A stretch of 64,000 nucleotides of DNA from Sulfitobacter sp. EhC04. Its GTDB lineage: Bacteria; Pseudomonadota; Alphaproteobacteria; Rhodobacterales; Rhodobacteraceae. The position numbers were made by a program, and so were the translations under genes. Of the stretch, positions 52,901 through 60,003 are shown in pieces. Below the pieces are notes generated by a model. It was not told the DNA's origin, did no database searches, and saw only the letters and a program-made list of their open reading frames with translations. The DNA is taken from assembly GCF_001650875.1 (NCBI RefSeq), contig NZ_LXYI01000023.1:124001-188000 (forward strand), read 5' to 3'. Position 1 is the first letter of the stretch; the number at the start of each line of letters is the position of its first letter.

Positions 52901-53769
52901 GCGGTCAGGGCGCGGGCGGTCAGTTGCACCGCATCGCCAAACGGCGCCGTCAGGTCCGGCGCAAGGCACAGGGGGCGCGGATCGGTGCTGCGCCGCTCTG
53001 CGCTTTGAGGGGGCAAGGCAATGGCGAAACGCAGGGCGTCCTGCGCACCGTATCGGCGCAAAACGATGCCGAGTGCGGCACCCAAATGGGCTGCCATATC
53101 GGCGTCGGAAACGCTGGTGGCGACCTGATCCGGCAATATGATCTGGCGGGCAAAGCGTTTGGTGGCAGGCGGCAGCTGACCGGCGGACACATAGCGGTGC
53201 GGCAGGCGCGCGATCTGGTGGCTGTTCATCAGGTCGCGCCACTGGGTGCGGGCGTGCGCGGGCTGAATATCTGATGCAGGGACCGGCAGCGCATCGGGTG
53301 CATTGCGCAGGTCCAAAGCATCCCAAAGCGCGGTTTCAATGCTGTGGAATGTCGCGTCATCCCCCAAGATGGGGTGCAGCACCAGGGTCAGGATATGCCC
53401 CGCGTTGTCATCAGCCCACAGATCGGCGTAGCTGGGTTGCCCCGTCAGATCGGGCGTGTGGGTTGCGGCATGGGCGCGGGCACGGTCAAGGCCTGAGTCC
53501 GCGTGTATCACCAGTTCCGTGTGACCTGTGCCCTGCCGTTCCACCGCGCCGCCTGCATGGGTTACAAACGCGGCGGTAAAGGCCGGATGCTGCGCCAGAA
53601 CATCATTGATCCCGGCCACCAGATCGGCTCGGGCATAACGGTGGTCAAACCCCAATATCAGTGTCTCGAAGCCAAAGGGGCCCAGTTCTCCCACATGGTC
53701 GTGGGCATAGATGCGACGTTCGATCAGGGTCAGCGGCCGGGCGGTCGGGGTGATGAAATCCTTGCTCAT
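49915..53769 (-). CDS. Single-module NRPS, C-A-T-TE (EntF-like layout)
   Basis: A 1284-residue synthetase with one condensation domain (about 10-430), one adenylation domain (about 455-930; YVMYTSGSTGKPKG, NGYGPTET, YRTGDQGRW, IKINGYRIEPGEIEAA), one carrier domain (GGSSL, Ser966) and a thioesterase (GWSWGG, Ser1095; His near 1260). This is the order and length of EntF. No 2,3-dihydroxybenzoate genes are present. The condensation motif HHxxxDG reads H132-P-I-L-G-D-D138, so the catalytic second His and the Gly are gone. The start is at 53769 (GGAGG upstream, ATGA overlap with mbtH), although the frame is open to 53940. It probably joins N5-acyl-N5-hydroxyornithine units iteratively, with the thioesterase releasing a cyclic or linear oligomer. 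Confidence 0.92.
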   Translation of the reverse strand: MSKDFITPTARPLTLIERRIYAHDHVGELGPFGFETLILGFDHRYARADLVAGINDVLAQHPAFTAAFVTHAGGAVERQGTGHTELVIHADSGLDRARAHAATHTPDLTGQPSYADLWADDNAGHILTLVLHPILGDDATFHSIETALWDALDLRNAPDALPVPASDIQPAHARTQWRDLMNSHQIARLPHRYVSAGQLPPATKRFARQIILPDQVATSVSDADMAAHLGAALGIVLRRYGAQDALRFAIALPPQSAERRSTDPRPLCLAPDLTAPFGDAVQLTARALTAAPPVPSETLVQDHLAHADADPHPLGAISLYMRAHRDLPDGISHHHRPMPPSAEELVLTAQGTPDGIVLHADADAALFEPPLIERFLQHLERVLCAGFDHPDLPVGRIPLLDTAELDALSAPYPDDTPIDPRATHEIIAAHALTTPDKVAVICRADRLTHLELNTRANALAHRLCAAGVGAETPVAILIERGADAIVAILAVLKAGGAYIPVEPDHPSSRNHHILTDAGVAVVLTRQRFRDRLPDALAAQVICLDDLDDAPRADAPPVTIHPDQLAYVMYTSGSTGKPKGVAVEHGPLSHHNQTTARVYEMSAESRELPFLPFSSDGGHERWMVPLMMGGSVVIPDGPLWTPEQTLGAMREHGCNNASIPTTYLQQLAEWAEDTGTAPPMRLYSFGGEGLAQSTFDLLSRALNAKTLINGYGPTETIMTPMVWKVAAGTGFQGTYAPLGRAVGDRRVYVLDEDMMPCPQGVVGEIYLGGTGVARGYVGQPKVTADRFIPDPFGPALDGTSGARLYRTGDQGRWREDGTVEFVGRVDLQIKINGYRIEPGEIEAALLAEPDVTEALVLLREEGATKRLIAYVTGPAPGAEEALRRALETKLPKHMLAEAVVVLDKMPTNPNAKLDRAALPLPEARNRQTLGVAAVSGSEQQVLTLWRDLLTLPDIGVTDDFFAMGGSSLLALRAIAGMRKLWPDVPLTVADFFDAPTVRGICARIAQGGQTGRTAITLRAGGTRPRLYCFPGLLVSTREYLRLTDYLGPDQPVTGFLCHSLNEEKQLNVSVSDVVADYVDHIRRESAGAPVAFLGWSWGGLLAWEAARQLQHEVDVKMLGMVDVCDLGTDFTPGATPVFAPGERAQLEAYLQAWLARTQMRAQWDQLIGAMDAECYAQFLRFIGNEADPLPFDGPDISSREHTFWVLIDNALVFRQHRLMPLDVPVASFSAGDSLSRGLNLMDWRKWSARATPAEIVSGTNHLHIIGDPAFHERFRARLNVAFAMG

Positions 53770-53969
53770 GCCAATGCCTCCTGCACGCTCAGGGGGCGCA
53801 TGTCGGTCCACAGTGCGCTGATCCGGTCGAGACATTCGGAGCGCAAAGCGGCGTCGCCCACAGGCGTCCAGCCCGCGGGGACGGGGTGTGTGGCGCGCAC
53901 CATCGAATAGCGCCCCTCGTGATTGCGCAGAACGCGCCACAGGATCTGAGTGTCGTTGGGCAGGGTCAT
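53766..53969 (-). CDS. MbtH-like protein
   Basis: A 67-residue NRPS chaperone. The family marks are NHEGRYSM (N-x-E-x-x-YS), VPAGW and WTDMRPLSV. It binds the adenylation domain and supports its folding and activity. The frame is open upstream to 54131, but AGGA precedes the ATG at 53969. Its stop overlaps the NRPS start (ATGA), so the two are made together. Confidence 0.9.
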   Translation of the reverse strand: MTLPNDTQILWRVLRNHEGRYSMVRATHPVPAGWTPVGDAALRSECLDRISALWTDMRPLSVQEALA

Positions 53970-54014
53970 CTGGGTTTTCCTTTCAGCTCTTTCCCTGCTG
54001 ACGTTTCGGGGTCT

Positions 54015-54062
54015 GGAAAATTCACCGGCCCGAAAAAATTTTCCGCAACGGGTGAATTTCCC
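54015..54062. promoter_or_regulatory. Repeat-rich divergent promoter region of the siderophore genes
   Basis: GGAAAATTCACC (54015-54026) and GGTGAATTTCCC (54051-54062) are inverted with one mismatch; between them AATTTTCC (54037-54044) is a further inverted copy of GGAAAATT. The 133-base gap between mbtH and the exporter must hold both promoters, so these AT-rich repeats in GC-rich DNA are candidates for iron-regulator or sigma-factor sites. Confidence 0.5.
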
Positions 54063-54102
54063 GCGCGCTGCCGCGTCCTGTGACCAAGACGAGGAGAAAC
54101 AT

Positions 54103-55428
54103 ATGGCCGACAGCGAACTGTCTGATCCCAACCTGCACCGCCTGATGTGGCGGCTGGGCCTGCCTGCGATGGCTGGGCTGTCGCTGAATGCATTGCATCA
54201 GGCGGTCGATGCGGCCTTTGTCGGGCGTCTGGGGGGTGATGCGCTGGCCGCCCTTGTGCTGCTGGCCCCGCTGGCCGGTCTGGTCGCGGCGGCGGGGATC
54301 GGGTTGGGCATAGGTGCTGCCAGCGCCACCGCCAGATCACTGGGCGCAGGCCAACCGGATCAGGCACGCGCGGTGGCGGGGGTGTCGATGGTGGCCGCAC
54401 TGGCGCTGGCAGTTTGCGCCGTTGGCGGGCTGCTGGCATTTGGTGACGCGCTGTTGCACCTGCTGGGTGCACGGGGCGAATTGCTGGCAACCGCGCGGCC
54501 CTATCTGGCGATACAATCTCTCACCATCGGCTGTGCCATCTTGCAGATCCTTTGCGATTTTCTGGCCATCGGGCGCGGCAATGCGGCCTTCAGTCTGAAA
54601 ACGCTGGCGCTGTGCTTTGGCCTGAACATCATCCTTGATCCGGTGTTCATCTTTGGCCTGGATCTTGGTCTGTCAGGGGCGGCATGGGCGACACTGTGCG
54701 CGCAGGGTGTGACCCTGTGCGTCTGGGCCTGGCACTTTTGCGCGCCCCGCCGCCGTCCGACCCCTGGACCTATGCGCCTGTTGGGGCCGGTGCTGCGCGT
54801 CGGGTTGCCCGAAGCGGCGGCGGTCGCGGTGACGACGCTGAGCCTGATGGCCCTGTTACGCATCGCCACCGCCTTTGGCGGCGCGGATGATGTGGCGGCG
54901 TTGGGCATTGCGCTGCGTCTGGTCTTTGTCGTGATGTTGCCGCTGGAAGGATTTGCCATTGGTATTCAGCCGATCCTGTCCCATGCCCATGGCAGCGCCA
55001 ATGGCGCGCGGTTTACGGCCACCTTGCGCAGGATCCTCTACGTTTGCGGGGCGATCACCATCGTGCTTTCCATACTGTTCAGTGTCGGCGCGCGCCCCTT
55101 GGTGCGGCTGTTTGTGATTGATCCCGCCATCGTGGCGCAGGCCGCTGTCATGTTGTCTTATCTTGCCCTTTCCCTGCCCGCGATTGCGCTGCGCCTGTGC
55201 GCGCAGATCAGCCTGCAAGCCACGGTGCAGCCGCGCTTGGCAACCCTTCTGGGCCTTGCCCCGATGGGTTGGCTGCTGTGGCCCGCGATGGCGCTGACGG
55301 TGCCGTTGTTCGGCCCCATCGGCATAGCCATCGCAGTTCTCGTTGCGGCATGGCTGGCCGCCCTGTTGGCGCTGGTCCCGATCCGCGCTGCCCTTTTCCC
55401 CCTTTCACCTACCGGAGCTTCTGTATGA
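54103..55428 (+). CDS. MATE family efflux protein, probable siderophore exporter
   Basis: A 441-residue membrane protein with about twelve hydrophobic segments and the two MATE repeats: LMWRLGLPAMAGLSLNALHQAVDAAFVGRLGGDALAAL, seen in parts, and VLRVGLPEAAAVAVTTL in the second half. GAGGAG lies before the ATG at 54103; the open frame extends to 53950. It overlaps the PLP enzyme gene (ATGA) and is the first gene of the biosynthetic operon divergent from the NRPS, which suggests export of the finished siderophore. Confidence 0.88.
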   Translation: MADSELSDPNLHRLMWRLGLPAMAGLSLNALHQAVDAAFVGRLGGDALAALVLLAPLAGLVAAAGIGLGIGAASATARSLGAGQPDQARAVAGVSMVAALALAVCAVGGLLAFGDALLHLLGARGELLATARPYLAIQSLTIGCAILQILCDFLAIGRGNAAFSLKTLALCFGLNIILDPVFIFGLDLGLSGAAWATLCAQGVTLCVWAWHFCAPRRRPTPGPMRLLGPVLRVGLPEAAAVAVTTLSLMALLRIATAFGGADDVAALGIALRLVFVVMLPLEGFAIGIQPILSHAHGSANGARFTATLRRILYVCGAITIVLSILFSVGARPLVRLFVIDPAIVAQAAVMLSYLALSLPAIALRLCAQISLQATVQPRLATLLGLAPMGWLLWPAMALTVPLFGPIGIAIAVLVAAWLAALLALVPIRAALFPLSPTGASV

Positions 55429-56591
55429 CCCGTACCCCACCCACAGCTGACCTGATTTCGCCATCGCGCCCCGTGCCCCATGACGCCAGTGCCACGCCGA
55501 TCTTTCAAAGCAGTTCGTTCCTGTTCGACAGCTATGCGCAAATCGAGGATGTCTTTGCCGGACGCTCTGACAGGTTCATCTATTCGCGCGGCGACAATCC
55601 GACGGTTTGCGAATTGGAAGACCTGATTGCGCGGCTGGAGGGTGCCGAGGCCGCGCGCGGGTTCTCGTCGGGGATGGCGGCAATCTGCGGGGCGGTGTTG
55701 CCCTTTGTGCAGGCCGGCGACCGCATCGTTGCGGTTGAACATCTGTATTCCGACGCATTCCGCCTGTTTGAAACGGTGCTGGCGCGGTTCGGGGTTGAAA
55801 CCATCTATGTCGATGGCACCGACACGCAGGCGATGATCGACGCGCTGGAGGGCGCGCGGCTGGTCTATCTGGAAAGCCCGACGTCGTGGACGTTCCGCCT
55901 GCAAGACCTGCGGGCCGTCGCGACCGAGGCACGGCGTCTGGGGGTCATTTCGGTGATCGACAACAGTTGGGCCACGCCGCTGTTTCAGCGCCCGCACGAT
56001 ATGGGTGTCGATCTGGTGGTGCATGCGGCGTCAAAATACCTGTCGGGCCACAGCGACACGCTGGGCGGGCTGGTCACCGGATCGCGCGAGATGATCCGGC
56101 GTATCGACCACGAGGCGACCCATCTGTTCGGCGGGCGGATGTCGCCGATGGATGCGTTTCTGGTGCTGCGTGGGATGCGCACGCTGGATATGCGGATGGC
56201 GCGCCATATGCAAACGGGCCTGAGGCTGGCGCAGGGTTTGGCGGACCATCCGCAGGTTACGGCGGTGCATCACCCCGGATTACTGGCCACCCGCCCCGAC
56301 GGGCTGAGCGGTTTTGGGGGGTTGTTCGCATTCGATCTGGCCGCCGGTGTGGATGTCCCGCGCTTTTGCGATGCGCTGCGCATGATCCGCATCGGTGTCA
56401 GCTGGGGCGGGCCCGAAAGCCTGATTGTTCCGGGTCAGGCGGCTTGCGGGCTGGCGGGGGCGGCAAATGTGTTTCAACGGTTCGGGGTCAGCCCGCGCAC
56501 CATTAGGCTGGCGGCGGGGCTGGAACCTGCGGACCTGCTGATGGATGATTTGCACACTGCCTTGCACGCGGCGCAAGAGGTTGCAGCGTGA
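55425..56591 (+). CDS. Cys/Met metabolism (CGS family) PLP-dependent enzyme
   Basis: A 388-residue fold-type I PLP enzyme. Visible are YSRGDNPTVCELEDLIARLEG (in part), GFSSGMAAICGAVL, VIDNSWATPLFQRPHDMGVD, and the Schiff-base lysine in HAASKYLSGHSDTLGG (about residue 204). The family does gamma- or beta-elimination and replacement on amino acids such as cystathionine, homoserine esters and methionine. Embedded in a siderophore operon, overlapping the exporter and esterase genes, it may build an unusual amino or acyl precursor; that is inference. GGAG 8 bases before the ATG supports the start. Confidence 0.85.
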   Translation: MTRTPPTADLISPSRPVPHDASATPIFQSSSFLFDSYAQIEDVFAGRSDRFIYSRGDNPTVCELEDLIARLEGAEAARGFSSGMAAICGAVLPFVQAGDRIVAVEHLYSDAFRLFETVLARFGVETIYVDGTDTQAMIDALEGARLVYLESPTSWTFRLQDLRAVATEARRLGVISVIDNSWATPLFQRPHDMGVDLVVHAASKYLSGHSDTLGGLVTGSREMIRRIDHEATHLFGGRMSPMDAFLVLRGMRTLDMRMARHMQTGLRLAQGLADHPQVTAVHHPGLLATRPDGLSGFGGLFAFDLAAGVDVPRFCDALRMIRIGVSWGGPESLIVPGQAACGLAGAANVFQRFGVSPRTIRLAAGLEPADLLMDDLHTALHAAQEVAA

Positions 56592-57499
56592 TGCGGGATG
56601 TTGTGGCAGAAGGCGTGGCCGACTGTGGCGGCACCCGCTGGTTTGATCTGAAGGACAGCCAGACCGGCGACATCCGCCGTGTGTTCCTGTGGGTGCCGCA
56701 GGGCGAAGCCCCCGCCGCAGGGTGGCCCGCGCTGTGGCTGCTGGATGGCAACGCGGTGATCGGCACAGCGGTTGATGTGATGCGCGCACAGGCGTTCTGG
56801 CCCACGGGGACCAACCTGGGCTGGGGCGTGTTGATCGCAGTGGGCTATCCGACCGACGAGGCCTACGATTCCTTTCGCCGCAGTTGGGATCTGGGGCCGC
56901 CGCCGGGGCATAGCTATCCGCCTTTCACCCCCGATGGTCCTGAGGTCAGGACTGGTGGCGGTGCGGAAATGGCGCGGTTCTTGCTGGAAGACGTGGGCGG
57001 TTTTCTTGCCGGTCAGGTCGCGCTTGATCCGGCGCGCCAGTCGCTGTTCGGCCATTCCTTTGGTGGGCTGTTCGCGCTGTGGCTGATGTTCACCCGCCCC
57101 GATGCCTTTGCCAACTGGATTGCGGCCAGCCCGGCGATCACATGGGAAGACAGTTTCCTGCTGGACCATCTGGACCGTTTCGACGCGGGCGACCATCGGC
57201 TGCGTGTGCATCTGTCGGCCGGCGAATGGGAGGGTGAGGCGCTGGCACCGTTTCAGGCCGGCGGCCCCGAAGCTGCCGAAAGACTGGCGGAAAAGGCTAG
57301 GACCCGCACTGTCGGTGCCGCGCAAGAGATGGCCGCCGCCCTGTCTGCGCGTGGCGTGACCACCCGGATCGAAATCTACCCGGACGAGACGCATATGTCG
57401 GTGTTGCCGGTGGCAGTGAACCGCGCGCTTCGCTGGGCTTTTGCCCTTGCTGACACGCAGACCGAGCCTGCGTTCCCACAGACCAAAGAAAGGACCTGA
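56591..57499 (+). CDS. Alpha/beta hydrolase, Fes/IroE-like siderophore esterase
   Basis: A 302-residue esterase of the IroE/Fes type. The nucleophile elbow is FGHSFGGLFALW (about residues 156-167), the acid region is ASPAITWED, and the histidine is in DETHMSV near the end. Such enzymes hydrolyse ester bonds of triscatecholate or hydroxamate macrolactones to release iron. GTG at 56588 is also in frame; I choose the ATG at 56591 that overlaps the PLP gene stop. Its presence in the operon implies that the siderophore contains ester links. Confidence 0.85.
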   Translation: MRDVVAEGVADCGGTRWFDLKDSQTGDIRRVFLWVPQGEAPAAGWPALWLLDGNAVIGTAVDVMRAQAFWPTGTNLGWGVLIAVGYPTDEAYDSFRRSWDLGPPPGHSYPPFTPDGPEVRTGGGAEMARFLLEDVGGFLAGQVALDPARQSLFGHSFGGLFALWLMFTRPDAFANWIAASPAITWEDSFLLDHLDRFDAGDHRLRVHLSAGEWEGEALAPFQAGGPEAAERLAEKARTRTVGAAQEMAAALSARGVTTRIEIYPDETHMSVLPVAVNRALRWAFALADTQTEPAFPQTKERT

Positions 57500-57501
57500 T
57501 T

Positions 57502-58554
57502 GTGGCTTTTGATATGCCTTTGACAGATCGACCGGTGGCACAGCGCGCTGCGGACCATGTGCGGGTTGGCGCAGACGTTGCCTTGCCGCTGCGTGATACA
57601 GGCGACGGCAGGCTGGACCTGACTGCGACACCGAACCTGAGCATCGCACAGGCGCTTGCGGCCTTTGAGGCGCTGAGTGCCGAGGGCGGCGAGGTCGCCA
57701 TCCGGCTGGACGGGGCTGAATGGGAAGGCCTGCTGCTGCAGCTTGCCGCAATGGGCGTCGCAACACCCATTGGTGCTGCGCATTGGGTGCTGCCGGTGGC
57801 GTTCTGGCAGGTGCCGGACCGCTGGATCATGCACCCGACACCGCCGTGGCCGACGCTGTGGCAAACCGGCACCAACGGGCGCCACCCTGTGCGCCCGCCG
57901 AAACCTGTGGGCCCCTTGTACCGTCGCCACATTCCCTGGCTGGACCAGCACCTTGAACTGCGCGCGGCGGATATGGAGGATCTGGCGGTCTATCACCGGT
58001 GGCAGAACGACCCGCGCGTCGCCGCATTCTTTGAAGAGGCCGGCACGCTGGAGGCCCACCGAAAAACCCTGCAAACCCTGATTGCAGACCCGCATATCCT
58101 GCCGGTGATCGGCAGCCTGAACGGGCGCGATTTTGGGTATTTCGAGCTGTATTGGGCGCGCGAAAACCGGATTGGCGGGGTCTATGACGCCGATCCGTGG
58201 GATCGTGGCTGGCATGTGCTGATCGGTGAGGACAACATGCGCGGCGCAGACTATGTCACCGCCTGGATGCCCTCGCTGATGCACTACATGTTTCTGGCAG
58301 AGCCGCGCACGCAGGCGCTGATGGGTGAGCCGAAGGCAAGCCATCTCAAACAGCTCAAGAACCTGGGGCGCGGCGGCTTTGCCCATGTGCGCGATTTCGA
58401 CTTTTCCCACAAACGCGCAACACTGGTGCGACTGGAACGCCAGCACTTTTTCGAATCCCGCATTTGGGCACGCCCTGAAACAGGGCCCGACACCGATCTG
58501 GGTACGCCGCTGGCCCTGTCACTTACAAACATGCTTGGCACAGGAGAAGAATGA
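57502..58554 (+). CDS. N-hydroxy-amine acyltransferase, IucB/SidF/VbsA-like GNAT
   Basis: A 350-residue protein. The first 130 residues are a family-specific N-terminal region, and the second half is the siderophore acyltransferase GNAT domain: YHRWQNDPRVAAFFEE, GYFELYWARENRIGG, DRGWHVLIGEDNMRGADY, and EPKASHLKQLKNLGRGGFAHV. It transfers an acyl group from acyl-CoA to a hydroxylamine to make a hydroxamate. It starts with GTG (57502), preceded by AAAGGA, and overlaps the monooxygenase by four bases. The acyl group (acetyl or a hydroxyacyl) cannot be read. Confidence 0.85.
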   Translation: MAFDMPLTDRPVAQRAADHVRVGADVALPLRDTGDGRLDLTATPNLSIAQALAAFEALSAEGGEVAIRLDGAEWEGLLLQLAAMGVATPIGAAHWVLPVAFWQVPDRWIMHPTPPWPTLWQTGTNGRHPVRPPKPVGPLYRRHIPWLDQHLELRAADMEDLAVYHRWQNDPRVAAFFEEAGTLEAHRKTLQTLIADPHILPVIGSLNGRDFGYFELYWARENRIGGVYDADPWDRGWHVLIGEDNMRGADYVTAWMPSLMHYMFLAEPRTQALMGEPKASHLKQLKNLGRGGFAHVRDFDFSHKRATLVRLERQHFFESRIWARPETGPDTDLGTPLALSLTNMLGTGEE

Positions 58555-59831
58555 TGACCGATATGAACGCGCAACAACTGGATGTTATTGGCATAGGTTT
58601 TGGTCCATCGAACCTTGCGCTGGCCGTTGCCTTGCACGAACGCGGCAGCCGCCTGCGCACGCGGTTTCTTGAGGCCAGACCCGCCTTTGCGTGGCATCCC
58701 GACATGATGCTGGCCGGCACCGACATGCAGGTGTCATTCCTGAAAGATCTGGTGTCCCTGCGCAATCCGCGCAGCGGGTTTTCGTTCCTCAGCTACCTGC
58801 ACGCCAAGGGACGGTTGACGCGCTTTATCAACCGCAAGACGTTCTTCCCCAGCCGGGAAGAGTTTAACGACTATCTGGGCTGGATCGCGGGGCAGTTTTC
58901 CAACTGTTGCTACGACAGCCGTGTTACCGCCATTGAACCCGTGCAGGCGGGCGAACGGGTGACCCATCTGGCGGTGCACAGCGAAAGCCGCGACGGCAGG
59001 CAAGCGCGTCATTTGACCCGCAATCTGGTGCTGGCACCGGGGGGCAAGCCCCATTGGCCCGATGCTTTTGCACCCCTGCAAGACAGAGGTCGCGTGATCC
59101 ACAGCTGTGACTATCTTTCGCAGGTTGTTCCCAAGCTGAAGCCGGGCCAGCGCATCGCCGTGATTGGCGCGGGTCAAAGTGCTGCCGAGGTGTTTGCCGA
59201 TCTTGCCGCCCGCCCAGAGCAGCTACAGATCGACATGATCCTGCGGGGCAGGGCGATCAAACCGTCTGATGACACGCCCTTTGTGAACGAAATTTTTGAT
59301 CCGGCACAAACAGACCGCTTTCACGGTCTGCCATCAGAGGTGCGGGCGCAGACCCTGCACAGCCTTGCGGCAACAAACTATGCGGTGACTGACGCGGATC
59401 TGATCGAACATATCTATGACACGCTTTATGCGCAGGACGTGCGCGGCGACGACCGTCTGGACCTGCTGGCGGAAACCCAGGTGCAGGGCGCACAACAGGT
59501 TGGCGCCCAGATCAGTCTGCGGTTGTCAGGGCCGTCTGGGTCGCGTGCCCAAGGGTATGATCTTGTGGTGTTGGGGACAGGATACCAGCGTGCGCTGGAG
59601 CAGTCGGTTCTGGCAAACCTGAGCACCTGGCAGACCGCGCAAGAGCCGGATCGCGACTACCGGTTGCCGATGAATGACGCATTCGAACCGGCGATTTTTG
59701 TTCAAGGCTTTAGCGAAGCCACACACGGGTTGAGCGATACTTTGCTTTCGGTTCTGGCCTTGCGATCAGACGAGATTGCGCAACAACTTGAGACTTTGCA
59801 CGGGTCCACCTCTGCCATCGCTGCGGAGTGA
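58551..59831 (+). CDS. L-ornithine N5-monooxygenase-type flavoprotein (SidA/PvdA-like)
   Basis: A 426-residue N-hydroxylating monooxygenase. The FAD motif is GIGFGPSNLALAVAL (residues 14-28), the substrate region FAWHPDMMLAGTDMQVSFLKD and LVSLRNPRSGFSFLSYLHAKG, and the NADPH motif RIAVIGAGQSAAEVF. GFGPSNLAL and DMQVSFLKDLV with SFLSYLH are closer to the ornithine enzymes SidA/PvdA than to the lysine enzyme IucD. It hydroxylates the side-chain amine with NADPH and O2, the first step of hydroxamate formation. Start is ATG 58551 (ATGA overlap) or 58554. Last gene of the operon, followed by a hairpin. Confidence 0.9.
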   Translation: MMTDMNAQQLDVIGIGFGPSNLALAVALHERGSRLRTRFLEARPAFAWHPDMMLAGTDMQVSFLKDLVSLRNPRSGFSFLSYLHAKGRLTRFINRKTFFPSREEFNDYLGWIAGQFSNCCYDSRVTAIEPVQAGERVTHLAVHSESRDGRQARHLTRNLVLAPGGKPHWPDAFAPLQDRGRVIHSCDYLSQVVPKLKPGQRIAVIGAGQSAAEVFADLAARPEQLQIDMILRGRAIKPSDDTPFVNEIFDPAQTDRFHGLPSEVRAQTLHSLAATNYAVTDADLIEHIYDTLYAQDVRGDDRLDLLAETQVQGAQQVGAQISLRLSGPSGSRAQGYDLVVLGTGYQRALEQSVLANLSTWQTAQEPDRDYRLPMNDAFEPAIFVQGFSEATHGLSDTLLSVLALRSDEIAQQLETLHGSTSAIAAE

Positions 59832-59839
59832 TCCATTGA

Positions 59840-59866
59840 ACCGCCTCTGTAAAATGCAGGGGCGGT
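59840..59866 (+). terminator. Hairpin after the monooxygenase
   Basis: ACCGCCTCTG and CAGGGGCGGT with a 7-base loop, with one G-U pair in RNA, nine bases after the stop. No T run. Confidence 0.5.
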
Positions 59867-60003
59867 CAATACACGTATTAAGCGAAAAAGTGCCCATTCC
59901 GTTACCTTCGCGTATTGCGGTGACCATGGGTTGGGGGTACAGGTGCCACAGGTCCACTCAGCTTGCGCGCTAGGCAGACACATCGTCGTGTCCTTTCCAA
60001 ATT

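Noticed and set aside
53770-53940. N-terminal extension of the NRPS
   Set aside because: It overlaps mbtH in another frame and is arginine-rich; the ATG at 53769 has GGAGG and the ATGA overlap.
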